This document shows, piece after piece, positions 57,292 to 64,000 of a stretch of 64,000 nt of DNA. The notes beneath the pieces were generated by a model. It was not told where the DNA came from. It did not search any database and was given only the letters and a program-made list of their open reading frames with translations. Origin of the DNA: Prosopocoilus inquinatus (Eukaryota; Arthropoda; Insecta; Coleoptera; Lucanidae); contig CM069876.1 in NCBI GenBank assembly GCA_036172665.1, forward strand, positions 49,569,001-49,633,000, read 5' to 3'. Within the stretch, counting starts at the first letter, position 1. Every line of letters begins with the position of its first letter. The position numbers were made by a program, and so were the translations under genes.

Positions 57292-58228
57292 ATGCCAACG
57301 GACTTCTCAAACCAACACCAGAGACAGAGCGCGCGATTCTGGCTCTAAATTAAAAACGCCGGAGCATTCGTCGACACATACCGACGAGAAACCGTTCAGA
57401 TGCGTCGTGTGCGATTTCAAATGTCGACTGCCCAGCCGCCTGAAAAGGCACATGCTGATACACACCGCCGAAAAGCCATACAGCTGCGATCTTTGCTCGT
57501 ACAAGTGCCGGTGCCCCAGAAATTTGAAACGGCACATGGTGACACACACCAGCGCGAAGCCCTTCGCCTGCGAACAATGCGATTACAAGTGCCAATTCGC
57601 CGGAAACTTGAAAACGCACATGTTAACGCACAGCGACGAGAAGCCGTTCGCCTGCGACCTCTGCGATTTTAAGTGCCGACAGGCCGGAAACCTGAAATCG
57701 CACATGCTGACGCACACCGGCGAGAAGCCTTTCACTTGCGATCTCTGCGGCTTTAAATGTCGACAGCTCGGAAACATAAAGAAACACAGGCTGACGCACA
57801 TGGACGAGAAGCCTTTCGCTTGCGATTTCTGCGATTACAAATGCCGAGAGTCTGCAAATTTGAAGCAGCACGCCTTAATACACACCGGTGAGAAGCCCTT
57901 CGCTTGCGATCTCTGCGATTATAAATGCCGACTGTCTGGGACCTTGCGATTGCACAGGGCGACGCATACCGGCGAGAAACCGTTCACCTGCGATCTGTGC
58001 CCTTATAAATGCTTACGAATTACAAACATGAAGCAGCACAAGTTGACGCACACGGACGAGAAGCCTTTCGCTTGCGATCTTTGCGATTCTAAATTCCGGC
58101 ACGCCGTTAGTTTGAAGAAACATAGATTAACGCACACCGGCGAGAGGCCTTTCGCTTGCGATCTTTGCGATTACAAGTTTCGACAATCCGGAAGCTTGAA
58201 GCGACACAAGTTGACGCACGCTAAATAG
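57292..58228 (+). CDS. C2H2 zinc-finger terminal exon, unit 24 (10 fingers, mosaic)
   Basis: The acceptor ATTTTATTTCAG ends at 57291, and phase 2 begins CQRTSQTNTRDRARDSG. About 311 residues carry ten intact fingers. Its 5' flank, exon start and fingers 1-5 match unit 25. Fingers 6-10 (RESANLKQH, RLSGTLRLH, LRITNMKQH, RHAVSLKKH, RQSGSLKRH) and its 3' flank match unit 23. The switch is near 57800-57840. The tail is AK and stop, as in unit 23. The first Met is in finger 1. Confidence 0.9.
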
Positions 58229-58550
58229 AAATCGGTGGCGACTGTAACCATGCGACTCGAGAAATTCTATTTCTTATTTTATTTTTTGAATATTCACATA
58301 ATCTTGTAAAGGTGTTGAGTTGTTTAATAAAAAAAAAAATTGAAACCATGGAACTCTGAGATTAGGAGCAGTCTTTTATGTACAGCATCACAAAGACTAA
58401 ATCGAGACTTCGCTAGACTAAACAACGATAAGAGCATTTCTACTAATACATACACGATAAGCCACGTGTGCCTCATCATTTTAAATATTGACTAATTTTA
58501 AATAATTTTGATATTTTTAAGATGATTATACAGCGTGTATTTTATTTCAG

Positions 58551-59487
58551 ATGCCAACGGACTTCTCAAACTAACACCGCGGACGATAGAACGCGCGACT
58601 GTGGCACTAAATTTAAAACGCATGAGCACTCGTTGACATATACCGACGAGAAACCATTCAGATGCGTCGTGTGCGATTTTAAATGTCGACTGCCCAGCCG
58701 TCTGAAAAGGCACATGCTGATACACACGGGCGAAAAGCCATTCAGCTGCGATCTTTGCTCGTACAAGTGCCGAGGGTCCGGAAATTTGAAACGGCACAGG
58801 GTGATACACACCGACGCGAAGCCCTACGCCTGCGAACTATGCGATTACAAGTGCCAATTCGCCGGAAACTTGAAATCGCACATGTTAACGCACAGCGACG
58901 AAAAGCCGTTCGCCTGCGACCTCTGCGATTTTAAGTGCCGGCAGGCCGGAAACCTGAAACCGCATATGCTGACGCACACGGGCGAGAAGCCATTCACTTG
59001 CGATCACTGCGGCTTTAAATGCCGACAGATCGGAACCATGAAGAAACACAGGCTGACGCACACGGACGAAAAGCCTTTCGCTTGCGAGCTATGCGATTGC
59101 AAATTCCGACAGTCCGTGAGCTTGAACAGGCATAGATTGATACACTCCGGGGAGAAGCCCTTCGCTTGCGATCTTTGTGACTGTAAATTCCGACACGCTT
59201 GCACTTTAAACAGACATAGATTGACACACTCCGGGGAAAAGCCTTTCACTTGCGAACATTGCGATTATAAATGCCGACAGGCCGCAAGCATGGCGAAACA
59301 TCGATTGACGCACACGGACGAAAAGCCTTTCGCTTGCGACCTCTGCGATTCTAAATTCCGACAAGCGGTGACCTTGTACAGACACAGGTTGACGCACACC
59401 GGCGAGAAACCTTTGACTTGCGAGCTTTGCGATTACAAATGCCGACAGCCCGGAAGCATGAAGCGGCACAAATTAATTCACATTTAA
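58551..59487 (+). CDS. C2H2 zinc-finger terminal exon, unit 25 (10 fingers)
   Basis: The acceptor ATTTTATTTCAG ends at 58550, and phase 2 begins CQRTSQTNTADDRTRDCG. About 311 residues carry ten intact fingers. Fingers 6, 7 and 9 keep Phe at the canonical core position (CDCKF, CDCKF, CDSKF), so this array mixes canonical and swapped fingers. The protein ends KHKLIHI. AATAAATAAATAAG starts about 20 bases after the stop. It is the last intact unit in the window. The first Met is in finger 1. Confidence 0.9.
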
Positions 59488-59612
59488 CGTTAAATTTTAT
59501 CCAACAAATAAATAAATAAGTACAAGTTACTTTCTGTGTTTCACTATGCGTACTTTATTTACTAGAATAAAATTAATAATTCTTATATGACAGTTTGTTC
59601 AATGTATTTCAG

Positions 59613-59852
59613 GTGCAAGCGCGTTTCGAAATTAAGAATTCCGGAGAGTCCGAATTTAAAAATCAAGCGCACGCCGTGACGCACAACGACGATAAGCTGT
59701 TCGGATGCGTCGTCCGCAATTACGCATGCCGACGACCCGCGCCATTGCAACAGCACGTGTTCGCGCACACCGACGAAAACTCGCTCGAGTGTGATTCTTG
59801 CGATTACCGATGCGAGCAGCTCCGGCTTTTAAAAGAAAAAAAAAGCAAATGA
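59613..59852 (+). pseudogene. Degenerate zinc-finger unit
   Basis: An acceptor-like TGTATTTCAG ends at 59612, but the family phase (phase 2) reaches a stop. Another frame shows VQARFEIKNSGESEF, one broken finger (CVVRNYACRRPAPLQQHVFAH, second Cys to Arg), a DENSLECDSCDYRCEQLRLL start, then a run into A-rich sequence. It was cut off by the repeat that follows. Confidence 0.65.
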
Positions 59853-59874
59853 CGATAGTAAACACACCACGTCG

Positions 59875-60300
59875 GAATGACGACGATAAGAAAGAAAAAA
59901 AAGAACGATAACTTCAAAAAAAAAAAAAGAAAAAAGAAAGATAACAAACGACGATGGTGGAAAAAAAAAACGATAACCTCGTCCCGACGACGAAAAAAAG
60001 AACGATAACTTCAAACAAAAAAAAAAGAAAGAAAACAAACGACGATCGTGGAAAAAAAACAATAACCTCAAAAGGACGAGAGGAACACACGACATGAATC
60101 GTAAATTTTACGAAAGAAGAAAGGCAGATGACGATCGAAAAAGAGAAAGAAATTATTTGGGAAAATGTTCAAATAAACAAAAGAAAAAAAAACGTTGGTT
60201 AACTGGAAAGCGTTGTCAAATTCCAAGATTAAAAAAAATAACATAACAAAAAAAGACAAATGACAATCGCAGACGTTCGGAAAGCGACGCGCCGCGAATT
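59875..60300. repeat. A-rich spacer with GACGATCG words
   Basis: Two ~95-100-bp direct copies (about 59881-59987 and 59988-60078) share AAAGAACGATAACTTCAAA, AACAAACGACGAT(G/C)GTGG and CAATAACCTC/CGATAACCTC. More GACGATCG and TGACAATCG words follow. This is the same word family as in the 14.5-16.5, 23-25.5 and 38.5-40.3 kb spacers. Confidence 0.65.
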
Positions 60301-60595
60301 TCAAATTTAAAAGCGGCCGGCGAACAAGTTCGTTTTTATTTTAATTTAATAAAAGAAAAGAAAAAACTTATAAATGGCAATGAAAATTGGTGAATTGGCA
60401 GTTGGTAGTCAAGTTAAATGATTAATAATGTGATCTACTTAAGTTTGTGCCGCGAATCTTGAAACGTACCTCGACCAAAAATACCGCAAAGTGTTATCGT
60501 ATAAGCTTTTTTTTTTTTTTAATCGTGGATTCTCTGCCTTTATAAAGCCGCAACGGAAGGTCATTAATTTCATGTAATTACGGTCATTAATTTCA

Positions 60596-60752
60596 AGTAA
60601 TTTACGTCAAATTTTTGACAAAACACACACGTAAAGAGGCATCGTGACGAAAAAAAAGTTCCATCATGACTTCTCATGCGTCAAATCTGAACTTCCTTTT
60701 CGTTACAATACAGTTTAGGTGTGCGTTTCGTCAAAAATTTGACGTAAATTAC
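60596..60752. mobile_element. Inverted-repeat element (34-bp arms)
   Basis: GTAATTTACGTCAAATTTTT at the left pairs with AAAAATTTGACGTAAATTAC at the right. The pairing extends to a CACACAC/TGTGTGC-like inner edge. The interior of about 90 bases is non-coding. Confidence 0.7.
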
Positions 60753-61540
60753 ACGATATTTATGATCGTAAATTGCAAGTCTTTACAAATGTCACAAGTC
60801 GCAGGAGAAAGTAACGCCGTCGCCGTGGCTGAGGTACATTTCAAGACGCGCGTTTGCGCTGGTGCCACCTTGCGCTCATCCTGCGCACTGTGTCTTGTGT
60901 ATTGATGTGTCAAAGGCAGTTAACCTCTAAACCTCTGTTGTTTAGGTAAGCACGACTTTCTGTTTTATTATTCATTTCAAAACGCATTTATTGAATTAAT
61001 TAATCGCATTTTTCTAGCGTCTTCGTTTTTAATTAATTCTCTTTAATCTGATCGGCGCGAAAACTTCCTTTCCCGTCCGCATTTGTTCCGGTTTGGTCTG
61101 AAGAATGCGTTGGGGCCGACGTCCTTGGAAGTCGATGGGGGCGACTTCCTACGATCCAAGATTCGGTTTTGGCTAACACAACCGAATAGCCGGAATAATG
61201 GAAACCATCCGTTTCTGTACGGTATGGTATTGAGTTAATACGTGCAAAAATAGGAATATTTGGGGGTTACCTTCATTTGTAGGACTAGCAGACACAAGAA
61301 AATATCTGCATTTCTTTCGGACATGAAAAGCATACGACTAAATGAACCCTGAGAGAACGGCATTAATTGGAATCACAATCACAATCACAACAAAGTACAT
61401 GTTCTTACTTAAGAATCTATTTACTGTATGTATATAATACTCTTTGTAATAAGTTCTTTACGTACATGCTCGTATAATACTAACCCCCTTACTCTGTAAC
61501 TCATAATTCATAACGACATTATTACTAGTATTTTTGACTG
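60753..61540. other. Spacer; possible non-coding first exon near 60780-60945
   Basis: A CpG-rich stretch unlike its AT-rich surroundings ends in TTTAG|GTAAGC (donor GT at 60946). It might be a 5' UTR exon of a further gene to the right. There is no open frame with a clear start. The rest is unassigned. Confidence 0.25.
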
Positions 61541-61541
61541 G

Positions 61542-61746
61542 TTGCTCTGGAGCGCTTTGAGAGTATCTCCGTCCTCTGTTTTTACCTGAAGTACAAACGA
61601 GATGGAGATACTCCTGTGAGAGCACTCCAGAGCAAACAATTGAAAATGCTACTTTTAATCTGGAGCGGTCTCACAGGAGTATCCCCATCTTGCTTTAACC
61701 TCATGCAAAAACAGAGGATGGAGATACTCTCAGAATGCTCTAGCAG
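61542..61746. mobile_element. Nested palindromic element
   Basis: Two ~90-base arms are reverse complements around 61636-61660. Each arm is itself a looser hairpin, with CTCTGGAGCGCTTTGAGAGT at one end and CTGTGAGAGCACTCCAGAG at the other. GGAGATACTC recurs in both orientations. No coding sequence is visible. Confidence 0.7.
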
Positions 61747-61760
61747 AATCACTTGAAGTT

Positions 61761-61999
61761 AATGAAAGTCATGAAATATTTTCACCAATCAGCATGTAGG
61801 AATGTGTTGTATCTAAGTCCTGATTGGTCAAAACCTGCTACTAAGTAAAAACGATTCTTTTTTTGTTTTTGTTTTTTTTTAAATAATGAAAATCATCATT
61901 TCCTGAAATATTCTCACCAATCAGCACGTAGAAATGTGTTGTATCTAAGTCTTGATTGGTCAAAACCTGCTACTAAGTAAAAACGATTTTTTTGTTTTT
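61761..61999. repeat. ~124-bp direct duplication
   Basis: Two copies share AATGTGTTGTATCTAAGTC and GATTGGTCAAAACCTGCTAC. Each copy holds a small ACCAATCA/TGATTGGT inverted pair. Confidence 0.8.
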
Positions 62000-62270
62000 T
62001 TTTTTCTGAAGATATCTTTATGAATTGCGGTATTTGGAGGTTAGGTAGTTACGATTTTAAAAATATTTCCCCCCTTATTTTTCCTTAAATGTACTACAAA
62101 GTGATTGGCAACGCGACAGAGATGGCTTTGTTCTATAAAATAAAGAATGTGAGACAATATTATGATGCGTTTTACTTATTGGTGAAAAAAATAAATAGAT
62201 TTTCTTTCGTAAAACCCGATTAAATTGTGTGTTAATGACTTATCATGTGTCCTTGAGGTCGAAAGTGACT

Positions 62271-62403
62271 AATGCCCGATTTCTTCATCTCTTGATAAAT
62301 TTATCTGCCAGGTAATATCCTCGGAAACTATTAGCGATACAATGATTTCCAAGGATAATACCTGACAGATAAATTTATTAGGAGGTGAAGAAATCGGGCG
62401 TAA
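62271..62403. mobile_element. MITE with ~55-bp terminal inverted repeats
   Basis: GCCCGATTTCTTCATCTCTT at the left pairs with the right arm GGAGGTGAAGAAATCGGGC with a few mismatches. The pairing continues through GATAAATTTATCTG. It is about 133 bp long with a short centre. Confidence 0.75.
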
Positions 62404-62895
62404 TAAAAGACATTATTATGTAAGTACCTACTTGGAGATTCAAAACTCGAGCAACTTAGCTTCAAATCAATTATGATTGTCCATTTTAACAGAGAAAAAC
62501 GTGTAGTAAAAATAATAATACAACTATTGTCGTATTTGGTAGTAAAATAGGAACCAGATACAACAAAGCAGAAAATATTCGAACAATTGTAGTAAATCTT
62601 GCGAAAAAAATTGCATCCTGCCTTACAATTGTATCAATATTTGTTACTTTTTGCATCTAGTTTCTTTTTGACGATACTTTACTAAATTTTTTTTTGTGCG
62701 TTGGATTCGATAGAAAATAGGAGGAGTATCTACATCTATCCCATTCTGCGAGCCATAATAATTCCATATTGTAAATAACTTTTTTTGTTACTAACGTTAA
62801 TGTTTTTTTTTTGCGTTTGTTATCCTTTACTCTTCTAAATTTTTATTGGCGAGGAACTTGTGTGTTAAAACTCGCTACAACTTGCTTTGTTTCAG

Positions 62896-62965
62896 ACTCC
62901 AACCAACGGATTTATTTTTCAGTCTGAAGATTAAAGCGCTTCAGATGCATCCGGGTCAGTTCTGA
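62896..62965 (+). pseudogene. Relic exon start
   Basis: GCTTTGTTTCAG (ends 62895) is followed by ACTCCAACCAACGGATTT and ...CAGTCTGAAGATTAAAGCG, recognisable as a family exon start (CAACGGA...TCTGAAG). GCGAGGAACTTG, a variant of the pre-acceptor motif, lies about 40 bases upstream. No fingers follow. Confidence 0.5.
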
Positions 62966-63640
62966 TTGGCCCATTTTTTTTCAAAACAAAAAAAAAAACA
63001 AACAACCGGACGAAGAAAACAATTGCAGTAAACATTTTGGGAATTCGGATTGCGAAGAGCACGCGCAGACATCCACTTTTCTTTATTTTCCTTACGATTT
63101 ATTCTTCGCCTAGTTTTTCGCAAAAAATGAAAAAAAAAAACCCGAAAACAAAATCTTTCTTCTAAAAAAAAAGAAAATAAAAAAAGCGGGTGTCAGGGCG
63201 TGCTCTTCTAAAGCGATCGCAATCCGAATTCGAAAAATATTTACTGCGATTGTTTTCTTCAATTGGTCCTTTTTTTTTCAAAAAAAAAAAAAAAACCAAT
63301 CGAATTTTTTCAAAAAAAAAAAAAGAAAAACCAATCGAAGAAAACAATCGCAGTAAATATATATTTTTTTTTCAAAAAAAAAAACCAATCGAAGAAGACA
63401 ATCGCAGTTTAAAAAAAAAAAAAAAAAACGAAGAAAACAGCAGTAAATATTTTGCAAATTCGGATTGCGATTTTTCAAGAAAAAAAAAACAATCGAAGGA
63501 AACAATCGTAGTAAATATTTTGCGAACTTTTCTTTATTTTCTTTTTTTTTTCGAAAAAAGTTTTTGTTTTCGGTTTTGTTCTTTTTTTTGCGAAAAACAA
63601 GTCGGCGCGAAGAATAAATCGTAAGGAACCCGGACTTCCA
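62965..63640. repeat. Complex inverted and tandem repeat with long A-runs
   Basis: At least four copies of CAATCG(A)AGAAAACAATCGCAG...TAAATATTTT(G) lie in one orientation (63300-63520) and one inverted copy at 63220-63280. CTTACGATTTATTCTTCGC (63093) is inverted at 63614 (GCGAAGAATAAATCGTAAG). The frames here come from A/T-runs and are not genes. A TACAGGGTGT word follows at 63669. Confidence 0.65.
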
Positions 63641-64000
63641 TATGTCAAGTAAACGAAGGCACATATTATACAGGGTGTTTGGAAGTTGCTAGTATAAAAA
63701 AAACTGTGGCGTCTGGAAGTCGTAAGAGATCCAAGAAACCTATTGTTTTTTTCCCCATAAAATAATACCGTGTCCGTGTAACTCATTATTTATGTAAGCG
63801 GCATTCATTTCGCTAATAATAATAATAATACTGTACCGAGCTGTGACTGTTGTGACAGCTTGTTACCTTAATTCAGCGGCGCACCGAGAATTTTGCCCGA
63901 ATTTTTAGTAATTGTTATTTCGAAAACTAAAGAAAGGATTTTTATTAGAATTTTTTGTTGTACTAGCAATTTCCAAACAGCCTGTATATGTATGACTCTG

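Noticed and set aside
60666..60905. Open frame of 79 codons near 60.7 kb
   Set aside because: It overlaps the right arm of an inverted-repeat element and has no recognisable domain.
63190..63664. Lys- and Phe-rich frames on both strands at 63.2-63.7 kb
   Set aside because: They are produced by poly-A and poly-T runs in the terminal repeat.

Overview
The window is from an animal genome, most likely an insect; I cannot name the species. The evidence is AT-rich spacers, intron-type splice acceptors, hAT and MITE-like repeats and the style of zinc finger. It is almost entirely one tandem cluster of Cys2His2 (C2H2) zinc-finger exons, all on the + strand. I count 25 units with long open arrays (about 300 fingers in total), and about ten decayed units or fragments. 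No rRNA, tRNA, CRISPR, transposase or other protein-coding gene could be supported.

Every array lies in one exon that starts at a polypyrimidine tract plus TTTCAG. In all 25 the reading frame fits only if the intron is phase 2, meaning one base of the exon completes a split codon. The exon start is conserved (about ATKYCAACGGACNTC, encoding [FCY]-Q-R-T-S-[KQ]). The first in-frame Met is nearly always inside or after finger 1, and in one unit only after ten fingers. These are therefore terminal exons that need an upstream coding exon, and I found no convincing initiator exon in the gaps. Each unit may have its own missed small first exon. Alternatively, many terminal exons may share a distal first exon, as in the Drosophila lola and mod(mdg4) loci. 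I regard the second as the most interesting hypothesis, but it is unproven.

Layout: 1-1296 holds a decayed fragment and a divergent eight-finger unit. 1300-9250 holds units 2-5 among pseudogenes. 9985-42054 holds units 6-15, a subfamily with a shared three-finger head, separated by large spacers: an A-rich spacer at 14.5-16.5 kb, a 334-bp T-rich satellite at 23-25.5 kb, a foldback at 25.9-26.6 kb, nested hAT elements at 28.6-29.3 and 34.2-36.2 kb, and T-rich satellites at 38.5-40.3 kb. 42434-59487 holds units 16-25, closely packed. 59.6-64 kb is decayed exon relics, A-rich repeats and several inverted-repeat elements.

The cluster is still evolving by duplication and unequal exchange. Units 19 and 22 are paralogues with duplicated 3' flanks. 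Unit 24 is a mosaic of its two neighbours. Units 7-9 share upstream flanks. Several arrays have lost fingers by point mutation, small in-frame deletion or frameshift. Most fingers are of the ZFY-like 'aromatic swap' type (C-D-L-C-D-Y-K-C), and many arrays have a three-finger higher-order period. The likely products are nuclear DNA-binding proteins; their targets and regulation cannot be read from this window.
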